This document shows positions 1-9,958 of a stretch of DNA of 64,000 bases, in pieces. The stretch is from Laspinema sp963821735 (GTDB lineage Bacteria > Cyanobacteriota > Cyanobacteriia > Cyanobacteriales > Laspinemataceae): NCBI GenBank assembly GCA_963821735.1, contig CAWGFK010000070.1:372001-436000 (forward strand), given 5' to 3'. The position numbers and the translations under genes are program-made. Below the pieces are notes generated by a model. That model saw only the letters and a program-made list of their open reading frames with translations, was not told the origin of the DNA and did not search any database. How positions within the stretch are numbered: the stretch's first letter is position 1; each line of letters begins with the position of its first letter.

Positions 1-96
1 TTCACCGCGCTTTTCCAGTTCCGTTTCAATAGCTTGCTGTAATTCAACCGGAGAGGCTTGTAAATCAATTTCAGCAGAAATAAAATGAGTCGTCAT
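1..96 (-). CDS. Conserved hypothetical protein, 5' part only
   Basis: Only the first 32 codons are inside the window; the gene runs off the left edge. The ATG is at 94-96 on the minus strand and the peptide begins MTTHFISAEI. It starts 64 bases after the stop of the ferredoxin gene on the same strand, so the two are probably co-transcribed. I do not recognise the family from this fragment. The frame is open to the edge and the start is clear, but no function can be given. Confidence 0.6.
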   Translation of the reverse strand, partial: MTTHFISAEIDLQASPVELQQAIETELEKRGE

Positions 97-160
97 AGTC
101 AAGAATTCCCTTGTACTTTATGGTCACAATATTAACGCCTTCAAACCCCAATCTTAAAGA

Positions 161-481
161 TTAGTGACCGAATTGAGCTTCATAGACTTCATCTTCCTTT
201 TCAGTCTCAATTTTGAGGTCCGATCGCGGATAAGCAACACATAACAGGACATATCCCTGCGCTTGCATATCGGTTCCCACCCCCATGCCATCAGACTGAT
301 CCACCGTACCTTCGCCGATAATTTTAGCGGCACAGGTGGTGCAGACTCCCGCATTGCAGGAACTGGGTAGATTTAGAATTCCAGCAGCATAAGCGGCGCG
401 AAGAATCTGTTTATCTTCTGGCACTTCAATCGTGTGGGAAGTGCCTTTGTGAATAATTTCAACGGTATAAGTTTTGCCCAT
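161..481 (-). CDS. Plant-type [2Fe-2S] ferredoxin
   Basis: A 106-residue soluble electron carrier of the plant/cyanobacterial ferredoxin family. The cluster ligands are visible: Cys42, Cys47 and Cys50 in the segment SSCNAGVCTTC, and Cys81 in the segment LLCVAYP. This spacing (C-x4-C-x2-C, then a distant fourth Cys) is the family signature. The C-terminus is acidic, which suits docking to reductases. It is not the standard PetF sequence, so it is probably one of the accessory ferredoxins, and its partner is unknown. A short hypothetical gene follows 64 bases downstream on the same strand. Confidence 0.93.
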   Translation of the reverse strand: MGKTYTVEIIHKGTSHTIEVPEDKQILRAAYAAGILNLPSSCNAGVCTTCAAKIIGEGTVDQSDGMGVGTDMQAQGYVLLCVAYPRSDLKIETEKEDEVYEAQFGH

Positions 482-574
482 CGTCTCAGTTCCAGGAAAT
501 GACTTGCAGTGCGATTTTGCCCAATTTCTGAGCTTATCACCGATTGGAGTGTTTTACTACGTCGGTGGGAGAAT

Positions 575-835
575 CGAAGAGACCTCTCCCCGGCCCTCTC
601 CTAAGAGGAGAGGGAGAATCAAAGAACTCTCCCCCGGCCCTCCCTCTTAGGGAAGGGGGCTGGGGGGTTAGGTCTCCGATTCTTCACCTAAAAACGTTAC
701 CCCACAAGGGTTTTATCCCCTACGAGGAAGCCTCAAAACTTTCCGGCCCCCCCTGCCCTCTTAGGGAAGGGGGCTGGGGGGTTAGGTCTCCGACTCTTCA
801 CCTGAAAACCTCACCCCAGAACGGTTTTAGCCCCC
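575..835. repeat. Degenerate GC-rich intergenic repeats
   Basis: This 345-base gap between the ferredoxin start and the acs stop has no convincing gene. It holds two near-identical copies of a roughly 55-base unit, about 642-697 and 756-812, sharing CCCTCTTAGGGAAGGGGGCT and then GGTTAGGTCTCCGA. A third, shorter relative (CGGCCCTCTCCTAAGAGGAG) lies at about 592-612. An open frame crosses the copies and gives repeated LREGGWGVRS peptides, but this is a by-product of the repeat. It looks like a dispersed non-coding repeat family. Confidence 0.7.
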
Positions 836-2795
836 GCTTCTGAGTTTATCCAACACACTGCGGTCTTGTAGAGTCGAGGTGTCTCCGGCGATTTCTTCAC
901 CTGCAGCAAGATTGCGGAGGAGACGGCGCATGATTTTGCCCGATCGCGTTTTGGGTAAATCATCGGTAAATCGGATTTCCGTGGGTCGCGCTAAGGCCCC
1001 AATTTCATTGACGACGTGCTGTTTCAAGGCTTTTTCCAGTTCTGGACTGGGTTCATATCCGTCTTCTAAGGACAAGAAGGCAACGATCGCCTCCCCGCGT
1101 ACTTCATCCGGTTTACCCACCACCGCTGCTTCAGCGACGGACTCATGAGAGACTAGGGCGGACTCGATTTCCATTGTCCCTAAACGGTGTCCCGAAACAT
1201 TAATCACGTCATCCACACGACCCATTACCCAGAAATAGCCGTCTTCGTCGCAACGGGCACCATCCCCAGCAAAGTAGAGGTAATGGCCGTCTTTGGGGGC
1301 GATATGTTCCCAATAGGTGCGCCGGAAGCGGTCTGGGTCTCCGTAGACGGTTCGCATCATTCCCGGCCAAGGGTGCTTAATGACTAGATATCCCCCTTCA
1401 TTGGCGGGGACGGGACTGCCGTCTAAGTCTACAATTTCGGCCAAAATTCCGGGAAAGGGACGGGTGGCAGAACCGGGTTTGGTGGCGATCGCACCGGGTA
1501 AGGGGGTAATCATAAATCCGCCGGTTTCGGTTTGCCACCAGGTATCGACAATCGGACAGCGATCGCCACCAATCACATGAGCGTACCAGATCCAGGCTTC
1601 GGGGTTAATCGGTTCCCCGACGGTTCCCAATAATCTCAGGGAAGACAAATCCCGGGCGTTGGGATGTTGGTCCCCCATTTTAATAAAGGACCGAATCGCT
1701 GTGGGGGCAGTATAGAAGATGGTGACCCCATATTTTTCGATGACATCCCAGAAACAACCGGGGTTTGAGGGTCGTGGTGCACCCTTCATACATCACCGTG
1801 GTTGCACCGTTGGACAAGGGTCCATAGACGATATAGCTATGGCCGGTAATCCAACCTACATCAGCGGTACACCAATAGACATCGGTTTCTTGCAGGTCAA
1901 AGGTCCATTGCAGGGTGACATGGGTATAAAGGTTGTATCCCGCAGTGGTATGGACAACGCCTTTGGGTTTGCCGGTGGTGCCGGAGGTGTAGAGGATAAA
2001 CAGGAGGTCCTCGCTGTCCATCGGTTCTGCCGGACAGTTGGCAGAGGCGGTGGGTTGCAGTTCATGCCACCACCGATCGCGGTCCGGTGTCATGGCGATT
2101 TCTTGTCCCGTCCGTTTGACAACCAGAACGTGCTCGACACTGCTGGCCCCTAGTTCTAGGGCTTTATCTACTTGCTCTTTCAGGGCGACAATGGAATCTT
2201 TGCGCCACCCGCCATCGGCAGTAATCACCAGTTTTGCTTCGGCATCAACCAGGCGGTCCTTGAGGGATTCGGCGCTAAATCCGCCAAAAATCACCGTATG
2301 GGCGGCCCCGATGCGGGCACAGGCAAGCATGGCGACTGCTGCTTCAGGAATCATTGGCATATAGATGCCGACCCGATCGCCTTTTTTCACCCCCATATCT
2401 TTGATCACGTTTGCCATTTGGCAGACTTCCCGGTGCAATTGGGCGTAGGTGAGGGTCCGGGAATCTCCCGGTTCTCCTTCCCAAATCAGGGCCGCTTTAT
2501 TTTTGCGGTGGGTGGTGAGGTGGCGATCGAGGCAGTTGTAGGAAATATTCATCTGACCCCCGACAAACCATTTGGCATTGGGGGGTTGCCAGTCGAGGAC
2601 TTTATCCCATTTTTTAAACCAGTGCAGTTCTTTCTCCGCAAGCTGTTCCCAAAACTGTTCGGGATTGGCGGCAGCTTGGTCATAAAGCGCCTGGTACTCT
2701 TCTAAACTCTTGATTCGAGCATTTTTGGAAAATTCCGCTGATGGCGGAAACTGCCGTTTTTCGTTAAGAATTGATTCGATTGTGGGTTGGGACAT
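827..2795 (-). CDS. acs: Acetyl-CoA synthetase, one frameshift
   Basis: AMP-forming acetate:CoA ligase, which activates acetate to acetyl-CoA through acetyl-AMP. The N-terminal part (2795 down to about 1785) carries the adenylate-forming core YTSGTTGKPKG. The C-terminal part (about 1785 down to 827) carries the small domain ending with GKIMRRLLR, whose lysine is the usual acetylation site. The frames differ by one base. An extra base in the CCC at 1782-1784 (GGG on the coding strand) breaks ...VMYEG|APRPSNP. Removing it gives a 655-residue protein, the normal length, with no other defect. A sequencing indel is therefore likelier than true loss. Confidence 0.9.
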
Positions 2796-2956
2796 TGTTG
2801 TTACAGTCTCTATGTTTGGGCTTATTTATTATTTTTGATCCAGAAGGCCACTTCAAACCTTGAGATTTTTTAAGCGGGGATATCACCCAGGACCGACGAC
2901 CGACGAGTGATAAAATCCCCTAAACTAGAGGATGGTAAGCGTTAAGGGGTATTCCT

Positions 2957-4247
2957 ATGACCCTCTATCTCGGCATAGACTTCGGGACTTCTGGTGCTCG
3001 TGCAGTGGCGATCGATGACCATGCAGGGATTCAGGCACAGGCGGAGTTTCCCCTGGACCGACAAACCCCGGAACTTTGGCAGGAGGGGTTATGGGCGTTA
3101 CTGGACCAACTTCCTCGGTCTGTGCGCCAGTCCATCGGCGCGATCGCCATTGATGGGACATCCTCTACGGTGTTGCTATGCGATCGCAGTGGGACTCCGG
3201 TGGCGGAACCGATTCTCTACAATGATGCCCGGGGAATCACGGTGATGGAAACATTACGGGAAATCGCCCCCCCCAATCATCCGGCGATTGGGGCGACTTC
3301 CAGTTTGGCAAAGCTGTTGTGGTATGCCCGTCATCCCAAATTGTATCCTGATGCCCTTCATCGGGTGGCAACCACGGGTTTATTCTTTCTGCATCAAGCA
3401 GATTGGTTGGGGTTTCAACTCCACGGTCAAATGGGCATCAGCGACTATCACAATGCCCTCAAACTGGGGTATGACCCAGAGCATTTATTTTATCCCGAAT
3501 GGTTGCGACTGGCCTTGCCGCAATTGTTTACAAAGTTCATTCCCTATTTGCCTCATGTGGTCAAACCGGGAACCCCCATCGCCCCGGTAACGGCAGAAAT
3601 GGGCGATCGCTTTGGATTGCCTGCGGATTGCGTAATTTGCGCGGGAACTACGGACAGTATTGCCGCATTTCTGGCATCCGGTGCAAAAGAACCGGGAGAA
3701 GGCGGTGACGTCTTTGGGTTCAACAATGGTGCTTAAGCTGCTAAGTCGCGATCGCGTAGATGATGCGCGCTATGGGATTTATAGTCATCGTCTCGGCAAT
3801 TTATGGCTAACGGGTGGGGCATCGAATACCGGAGGGGCGGTTCTGCGTCAGTTTTTCAGCGATCGGCAACTGGCAGAATTCAGCGAAAGCATTGACCCGA
3901 ACATCGAAAGTCCTCTGAAATATTATCCCCTGCTCAAACCCGGGGAACGCTTTCCGTTAAATAATCCCGAACTCCCCCCGCGATTAGAACCCCGTCCTGA
4001 GTCCGATGTGGAATTTTTGCATGGATTATTAGAAAGCATGGCCCGCATTGAAGCGCGGGGATATGAACTGTTACAAGAATTTGGTGCCACCGGACTCAAA
4101 CGAGTTTACACCGCTGGTGGCGGGTCAAAAAACCCCACCTGGACCGCAATTCGTCAGCGTCGTTTGAATGTTCCGGTAATCACGCCGACGCAGACAGAAG
4201 CAGCTTATGGTGCCGCATTATTAGCCCGAATGCAGGACCGGGTATAA
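2957..4247 (+). CDS. FGGY-family sugar kinase (ribulokinase-like), one frameshift
   Basis: ATP-dependent carbohydrate kinase of the FGGY/xylulokinase superfamily. The N-terminal phosphate-binding segment LGIDFGTSGARA is clear, as are IDGTSSTVL and, near the end, the ATP-site glycines in TAGGGSKNPTW. Its length once joined (429 residues) and its N-terminus resemble the short cyanobacterial/plant enzymes reported as D-ribulose kinases; that substrate is inference. The frame breaks at about 3701, where one extra G separates ...AKEPGE from AVTSLGSTMV. Total length is 3n+1, as expected for a single inserted base. The gene converges on the WD40 gene. Confidence 0.82.
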
Positions 4248-4254
4248 AGCCCTG

Positions 4255-4316
4255 TTTTGTAGGGGCGCAATGCTTGCGCCCTTAACTAGGGGCGCAAGCA
4301 TTGCGCCCCTACAAAA
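4255..4316. repeat. Long palindromic intergenic repeat / bidirectional terminator
   Basis: An almost perfect inverted repeat. Arm TGTAGGGGCGCAATGCTTGC continues to GCCC, then a short TTAACTA loop, then the complement ending in CCCCTACAAAA. The same palindrome occurs at 57142-57192. Here it lies between two convergent gene ends (kinase stop at 4247, WD40 stop at 4335) with A/T runs outside both arms, so it could terminate transcription from both sides. Confidence 0.8.
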
Positions 4317-4334
4317 ACCCCGATTTGTCGTCAA

Positions 4335-5352
4335 TTACCGACCTAATTCCCAGATATTGATGGTGTTATCATTCCCCGCAGTGGCCAATCGTCTGCCTTC
4401 GGGTCCCATTGAAACGGAAAAGATGGATTTCTCATGACCCGTAAGGGTTTCCACTAATCTGCCACTGGCGATATCCCAGAGTCGGACCGTGCGATCGTCG
4501 CTGACGGAGGCAACGGTGCTTCCATCGGGGGTAATCGCAATTTGATACACCGGGAAGGAATGACCACTCAGGGTCCGCAACAATTGCCCGCGATTCACAT
4601 CCCAAATCTTGACAGTATTATCGTAACTGGCACTGACCAGGGTCTGTCCATCGGGGGTAAAGGCAACGGAACTCACCCAATCATCATGGGCGGGAATGGT
4701 GGTAATTAACTCTCCAGTATTCAGATTCCAGAGTTTGACATTGTTATCCAGTCCCCCGGATGCCAAGGTTGCACCACTGGGACTAAACGCAACGGCATTC
4801 ACCCCGTCCTCATGGGCGCTCAACGTGCGAATAATTTGCCCATTCTCGACGTTCCAGAGTTTAACCGTATTATCCCAACTGCCCGTAGCCAGGGTTCGGC
4901 CATCGGGACTAAATGCCACCGTTTTCACCCCTTTCGTGTGACCGTAAAGGGTATAAATCAACTGTCCGGTTTCCATGTTCCAGAGGTTAGCGGTGTTGTC
5001 ATCGCTACCACTGGCCAGGATTTGACCGTTGGGAGAGATATCCAAAGCCCTCACGTCATCTAAATGAACAGAAGCGGTATAATTCAGTTCTCCGGTGTCG
5101 GCATTCCAAAATTTGATGGTATCTTCATTGCTGCCACTGACGACAACTGGGGCAGTTGGACTATAGGCAACGGCAAAAATCGGGAACGCGCGATCGCCAA
5201 TGGTGGTTAACAGTCGGGAACTGGGGGTGCGCTGTTGTGCGAGCAATGGGGGTGCGCTGGCTAGAAAATGGAGGTCGAATCGCTCCCAGGGTTGCGATTC
5301 CAGCTACGACTAAGGCACTAAATTTTTTCCAGGACGATGGTTTTAAGGTCAT
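4335..5352 (-). CDS. Exported WD40-repeat protein, one frameshift near N-terminus
   Basis: A beta-propeller scaffold protein with about seven WD40 blades, each ending in motifs such as VKLWNVENGQ, VKIWDVNRGQ and VRLWDIASGR, with regular SPDGRTLA-type turns. The blades fill the frame from 5246 to 4335. Upstream, in another frame from ATG 5352, lies a basic then hydrophobic segment (KKFSALVVAGIATLGAI) that looks like a signal peptide. Joining the two needs one base removed between about 5255 and 5290; the 3n+1 total length fits. Probably exported to the periplasm; the partner is unknown. Confidence 0.8.
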
Positions 5353-5440
5353 ATTGGCTTCATTAGAAAATTAAGTGTTCACCTAGGATCTAACACTATT
5401 TTAGAGTTTAGATTCACCGAGTTTTGAGGGAGGAGTTAAC

Positions 5441-5881
5441 TTAATCCACCGTCCCCTCCTGCCACTTTTGCCACTGTTGTTGTAAATATTTTGTCCATTC
5501 CACGGCGATCGCCACTTCGGTAAAGGGAATCTGCACTGAATTTTTGGGGGATGGAAACACAAATTCCAAAGCAATAGTCTGAGCTTTGAGATTCTCCGGC
5601 ACAGAATCAACGGCCACGGGTTGTTGATTCACGAGCAACTGTAATGACTGTACCTCTTTTAAGGAAAAGGTTTGTTGATTCACCGGACCTTTGCGCGTGG
5701 GTTTTCCCCAAGTCAGGCAGTCGCCCTTCTCTCCTAATACGGCATAAATATCATACTTGGTGCGATCGAATCCCTGCGCCCAAGTTCGATAGGCTTCCAC
5801 TTTTTGATATTCGTTCCATCCCGCCCAAGCCAGTCCTATAAATAGGGCCAGCAAGGGTAACCACATCAGTCCTCTTTCCAT
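5441..5881 (-). CDS. Hypothetical single-pass membrane protein
   Basis: A 146-residue protein I do not recognise. Residues about 5-21 (LMWLPLLALFIGLAWAG) form one hydrophobic helix. The rest is soluble and mixed alpha/beta in character, with segments such as YDIYAVLGEKGDCLTWGKP and ALEFVFPSPKNSVQIPF. It lies between the WD40 and pcrA genes, all on the minus strand, but with gaps of about 90-110 bases, so operon membership is uncertain. Probably an anchored protein facing the periplasm or cytoplasm. Confidence 0.65.
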   Translation of the reverse strand: MERGLMWLPLLALFIGLAWAGWNEYQKVEAYRTWAQGFDRTKYDIYAVLGEKGDCLTWGKPTRKGPVNQQTFSLKEVQSLQLLVNQQPVAVDSVPENLKAQTIALEFVFPSPKNSVQIPFTEVAIAVEWTKYLQQQWQKWQEGTVD

Positions 5882-5989
5882 CGGTTTAATCTCTGCGATC
5901 GCAATTAGGGTTTTTTGTGTGAGTCACGCTTCCACCGTCTAAAATCCAGGCTGTTTCCAGACGCCATCTCTGATTTTTAGTTCCCGGAA

Positions 5990-8323
5990 TTAATTTAACT
6001 TTTCCATCGGTGCCGTTTGCGGGTCGATAATTTTTTGACCTCCTCGCATAAATTTAATCGCTAAAGACATCTTAGTGGCAGACCCGAAAACATGAGACAC
6101 TTCCCCCGGACCAAAAGTATCATGAACCACCATATCTCCCACCTGCCAATTCTCCTTTGCCGCTGCCCCTTTTTGCGTTTTTGCAGTCCCGGAACTGCGG
6201 CGAGTTTTTTCCTTGGGAACCGAATTTCCTTGCAGTAAATCCCGGGGTAATTCGGCTAGAAATCGCGAGGGTTGAGCGCGTTCATAAGACCCCCACAAGC
6301 GCCGTTCTAAGGCATGAGTTAAAAACAATCGTTCCTGGGCGCGAGTAATTCCCACATAGCAGAGTCGCCGTTCTTCTTCCAGACTGCGCGGGTCATTCAC
6401 ACTGCGGAAATTGGGGAATAAACCCTCTTCCATTCCCACTAAAAAGACCACGGGAAATTCTAATCCTTTGGCGGAATGAATGGTTAACAAAGACACCGCT
6501 TGTTCCCCTTCTTCTAAATTATCTAACTCCGAAGCAAGGGAAGCACTCGACAGAAATCCCGTTAAAGAATTGTCTTCATTTTCTTCAGCAAATTGCATTG
6601 TGGCGTTATACAACTGTTCAATGTTAGCCATCCGGTTTAACGCTTCATCGGTATTTTCCAGTTTCAGGGATTCCATATACCTGGATTCTTCCATAATCCC
6701 TTTCAGGATTTCAATCGCCGGTAAAGTTTCCACTTGTTCCTGCCATCGGGACATTAACGCAGAAAATTCTAACACTTGTTTCACCGATCGCCCTGCCAGG
6801 GTTTTCACCGATGTCTCATCACTGAGAATTTCCCACAGGGGGACGCCTAACTGCTTTGCCGCTTCATCCAAACGATCTAAAGTCGTTTTCCCAATACTGC
6901 GTTTGGGGGTATTAATAATCCGCCGCAAACTAATCGAATCCGAGGGGTTAGCAAGGGCGCGCAAATAGGCAACCGCATCCTTAACTTCCTTGCGATCGTA
7001 AAACTTCAAACCCCCCACCACTCGATAGGGGACATTCATTTTAACTAACACATCCTCAAACGATCGCGATTGAGCATTGGTCCGATACAAAATCGCAAAC
7101 GAACCCCAATCCAACTCCGGATGCTGATTTTGCAACATCCGAATTTGATTTACCACATATTGCGCTTCATCTAAATCATTTTCGGTCCGATAACAGATAA
7201 TCGCTTCCCCTTCCCCCCGCGTCGGACGCAACACCTTCTCAATGCGTTCCGTATTATTCTCAATCAGTTTATTGGCAACTTCGAGGATATTTTCCCGCGA
7301 TCGATAGTTCTCCTCTAATTTCACTAAAGTTTGGGTTTCATCATCCTCTAAGCCATCCCCAAAATCTTCCTGAAACTCCAGCAAAATGGTATAATCCGCC
7401 ATGCGGAAGGAATAAATGGATTGGTCTACATCCCCCACCACAAACACTGAGCGATTTTCCCATTTATCAAACGATTTAGCCGATGCCCCATTGGTCACCA
7501 ACATCCGAATAAAATCATATTGAGTGCGGTTGGTATCCTGATATTCATCCACCAAAATATGATGAAACTTGCGATGCCAGTAATCCAAAACTTGAGCATC
7601 CTGACGAAACAGTTCCACCGGAATCCGAATCAAATCATCAAAATCTAGGGCATTATTCGCCGCCAAAATATCCTGATACCGACTATAAACCTCCGCTACT
7701 TTGCGATTGCGATAATTCGTAGGGTCACTCGCCTCTAAATCCCGAGGAGACCAGCCCTTGTTTTTCGCCCCACTAATTTCATACCTAATTTTGCGAGGCT
7801 CAAACTTTTTGCTATCCAAATTCATCTGTTTGATGACAATATCCTTAATTGCCGTTTGAGCATCAGACTCATCTAGGATAGAGAATTTGCGGTTCCATTG
7901 CCGACCATTTTCATCTTTAAATTTTTCAATATCGTAGCGCAAAATCCGAGAACAGAGGGAATGGAACGTGCCAATCCACAGGGGTTTAATGCTGTTTCTC
8001 CACACCTGCGATCGCACCTGAGTTTGTTCCGCTGGTTCTAGGGCAGAAAACGGTTTATCATACTTTTGTTCTGCCACCGTATCGGCAAAAATCTTCTCAA
8101 TTCGTTCCTTCATTTCCCGGGCCGCCTTATTCGTAAAAGTGACCGCCAGGATATCGTCAGGATGGACTTGATTACTGCGAATTAAATTAGCAATTCGATA
8201 AGTAAGCGCCCGAGTTTTGCCCGAACCCGCCCCGGCAACGACTAACAAGGGGCCACAGAAATGTTCCGCAGCGCGCCGTTGGTTGGGGTTCAGATGGGCC
8301 AGAAAGTCAAGGTTTGAGGTCAT
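5990..8323 (-). CDS. pcrA: UvrD/PcrA-type ATP-dependent DNA helicase
   Basis: Superfamily 1A 3'-5' helicase for repair and for clearing proteins from DNA. From the chosen ATG at 8321-8323 the protein is 777 residues. The N-terminus is LAHLNPNQRRAAEHF (Q motif), then Walker A VVAGAGSGKTRALT, motif II VDEYQDTN, motif III VGDVDQSIYSFR, motif V SAKGLEFPVVFLVGMEEG and motif VI EERRLCYVGITRA. A Tudor-like tail (WQVGDMVVHDTFGPGEV) is typical of PcrA. The frame stays open upstream to a TTG at 8437, but that stretch is a dispersed repeat, so I prefer the internal ATG. Confidence 0.95.
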   Translation of the reverse strand: MTSNLDFLAHLNPNQRRAAEHFCGPLLVVAGAGSGKTRALTYRIANLIRSNQVHPDDILAVTFTNKAAREMKERIEKIFADTVAEQKYDKPFSALEPAEQTQVRSQVWRNSIKPLWIGTFHSLCSRILRYDIEKFKDENGRQWNRKFSILDESDAQTAIKDIVIKQMNLDSKKFEPRKIRYEISGAKNKGWSPRDLEASDPTNYRNRKVAEVYSRYQDILAANNALDFDDLIRIPVELFRQDAQVLDYWHRKFHHILVDEYQDTNRTQYDFIRMLVTNGASAKSFDKWENRSVFVVGDVDQSIYSFRMADYTILLEFQEDFGDGLEDDETQTLVKLEENYRSRENILEVANKLIENNTERIEKVLRPTRGEGEAIICYRTENDLDEAQYVVNQIRMLQNQHPELDWGSFAILYRTNAQSRSFEDVLVKMNVPYRVVGGLKFYDRKEVKDAVAYLRALANPSDSISLRRIINTPKRSIGKTTLDRLDEAAKQLGVPLWEILSDETSVKTLAGRSVKQVLEFSALMSRWQEQVETLPAIEILKGIMEESRYMESLKLENTDEALNRMANIEQLYNATMQFAEENEDNSLTGFLSSASLASELDNLEEGEQAVSLLTIHSAKGLEFPVVFLVGMEEGLFPNFRSVNDPRSLEEERRLCYVGITRAQERLFLTHALERRLWGSYERAQPSRFLAELPRDLLQGNSVPKEKTRRSSGTAKTQKGAAAKENWQVGDMVVHDTFGPGEVSHVFGSATKMSLAIKFMRGGQKIIDPQTAPMEKLN

Positions 8324-8357
8324 GGTTGAACGAAGCAAAAGCGGTAAGGGCTGAGGA

Positions 8358-8442
8358 AACACCCACACCCTGAAGGGTGGGGCTATACGGACGAAGCCCG
8401 CCTGCGCGGGCTGAAGAGTAAAGCCGGTGTTTAACAACCGGA
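8358..8442. repeat. Dispersed structured repeat, copy 1
   Basis: About 85 bases with two hairpins: CACCC-TGAA-GGGTG at 8366-8379 and AGCCCGC-CTGC-GCGGGCT at 8395-8412. A related copy lies at 50175-50262. In the second hairpin a C-G pair of this copy is T-A in the other, so pairing is kept. Both copies sit just upstream of a minus-strand gene start, here pcrA. Confidence 0.75.
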
Positions 8443-8516
8443 TTCGGTATCAGATCTGCTTTGTAATTTTACCAAATTTGGGGACTGTTGACATCGGATG
8501 GATTTCGCCACTGGTT

Positions 8517-9083
8517 TTACTCATTTTCCTCAAAAATAGGCGGCCAAAGTTCAGAAACCAACAATTCCCAACCCGGTAACAGTTCGGGAATCGTTAAGGT
8601 TTCATCCCCTTGAAGTTGCAGCGGTTCCCCCGTGGGACGATAAACGGTCACTGTTTGTTCATCCGGGTCAATTAAAATTGCTACTTGTGCGCCTTGTTCC
8701 AAGTATTGCTGGAGTTTCTGCTGGATGGGAGGAATGCGATCGCTTTGTGATTTGATTTCCACCACTAAATCCGGAACCAGTTCTGCAAAATACCGAATAC
8801 TGCGCCGCAACCGTTCTGCTTTCACGAACGAAACATCCGGTGCTTTCAGATTACTATTCGGCAAAATAAACCCACCGGCAGAGTCAAAAACTCGCCCCAA
8901 TCGACGCGGATTAATCCAGGCATAAAGCGCCGCAATTAACCGAACCCCAACCTCACTGGATACAATATCTGAAGGTCCCATGATTGATATTTGGCCGTTT
9001 TCTAATTCTAATTGATAGTCCAACCCAGCTTGACTGATGACACCTTGAAGTATTTCTAGGTCTTTGATTGTTACACTGGACAT
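8517..9083 (-). CDS. Uma2 family (PD-(D/E)XK-like) protein
   Basis: A 188-residue member of the Uma2/DUF820 family, a predicted endonuclease-like fold that is greatly expanded in cyanobacteria. The core residues are visible in VPDLVVEIKSQSD followed by the helix QQKLQQYLEQGAQVAILIDP, and in the N-terminal GPSDIVSSEVG segment. No nuclease substrate has been established for most members. It stands alone, divergent from the lipoprotein gene at 9422. A second Uma2 protein is at 39883-40449. Confidence 0.88.
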   Translation of the reverse strand: MSSVTIKDLEILQGVISQAGLDYQLELENGQISIMGPSDIVSSEVGVRLIAALYAWINPRRLGRVFDSAGGFILPNSNLKAPDVSFVKAERLRRSIRYFAELVPDLVVEIKSQSDRIPPIQQKLQQYLEQGAQVAILIDPDEQTVTVYRPTGEPLQLQGDETLTIPELLPGWELLVSELWPPIFEENE

Positions 9084-9421
9084 AATTTTTTGCTAAATAT
9101 AGGCTTTCCTAATGTTAGCACAGTTTAGCGCAAGAGTTGATAGCCAACTGAAAAGCAGGGAACTTTTGAAAAGTTTACCCCGAAATTACATCTAAATGTT
9201 TGATTTGAATACGCTTTAATTGAGGTAGTTTTGCGGGGAGCCTCTTCAAAATTAGGACATAAATTTATTGTTTTATAAACGAAGTAATTTTGACAGTTTC
9301 CGCATTACTACTGAGGCCCAAGAATGAAGCGGCATTTCTTAATAATTCTTAAAGATTAACCCACCCACCCATTCACTTATATCGAGTACAATAATCCCTT
9401 AATCTTCAAAACCGCGCATCT
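9084..9421. other. Divergent intergenic region
   Basis: 338 AT-rich bases between the Uma2 start (minus) and the lipoprotein start (plus). It must hold promoters for both. TACAAT at about 9387-9392 is a possible -10 for the lipoprotein gene, with no good -35. I see no RNA gene or repeat. Confidence 0.4.
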
Positions 9422-9916
9422 ATGAACCTTCGCCTGTTCGCCGCGATCGCCTTCCTCTCCTTGGTCTGTGTCGGGTGTGATTCTAACCCCTTGGCACAAC
9501 AACTCCCCGGAGGCGCACCCGCAACCACTCCATCCCCTCGCCGTCCACGCATCCTGACCGAAAGTTATGATTTACAAGTGAATGCAAGCGAATTGGTAAT
9601 GCGCTTGACAGAAATTACCCTGGCTGAGGATAGCACCATCGCGACGGTATCCATCACCAATGGTCGCCGTGAAGTTATCAATATTGATACAAAAAAAGAG
9701 AACATCATTCTCTATGATGACAAAGAGAATAAATATCGTCTAGCCATCCCTCCAGATAATCCACTCATTCAAATTCAACCGGGTACGACTCTTAACGGCA
9801 AATTTGTGTTTATTGGTCGATTATCCCCTCAAGCTGCTTATATCGGATTCAAAACAGTAAGTAGTTACCATAAGAGTAATATATTCTCACAACAATACGG
9901 TTCCTACGGAATATAA
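9422..9916 (+). CDS. Putative lipoprotein
   Basis: A 164-residue protein with a short N-terminal hydrophobic stretch ending in a lipobox (LSLVCVGC, Cys19), so it is probably lipidated and membrane-attached. A Pro/Thr/Arg-rich linker follows, then a compact beta-rich domain (VMRLTEITLAEDSTIATVSI, later TTLNGKFVFIGRLSP) that resembles the all-beta accessory domains of secreted proteins. The next gene, 42 bases downstream on the same strand, also encodes a lipoprotein (OmpA family), which suggests a shared envelope role. Function is unknown. Confidence 0.75.
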   Translation: MNLRLFAAIAFLSLVCVGCDSNPLAQQLPGGAPATTPSPRRPRILTESYDLQVNASELVMRLTEITLAEDSTIATVSITNGRREVINIDTKKENIILYDDKENKYRLAIPPDNPLIQIQPGTTLNGKFVFIGRLSPQAAYIGFKTVSSYHKSNIFSQQYGSYGI

Positions 9917-9958
9917 CATTAGAAATGACAAACGTTAGAGTTCCTCGGGAGGGGCAAA

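Noticed and set aside
544..843. 99-codon plus-strand open frame with LREGGWGVRS repeats
   Set aside because: The frame is produced by GC-rich dispersed repeats; the peptide is low complexity and the frame overlaps the acs 3' end.
8324..8437. N-terminal extension of PcrA from a TTG at 8437
   Set aside because: The 38 extra codons fall in a dispersed hairpin repeat and do not resemble helicase N-termini; the ATG at 8323 gives the normal start.
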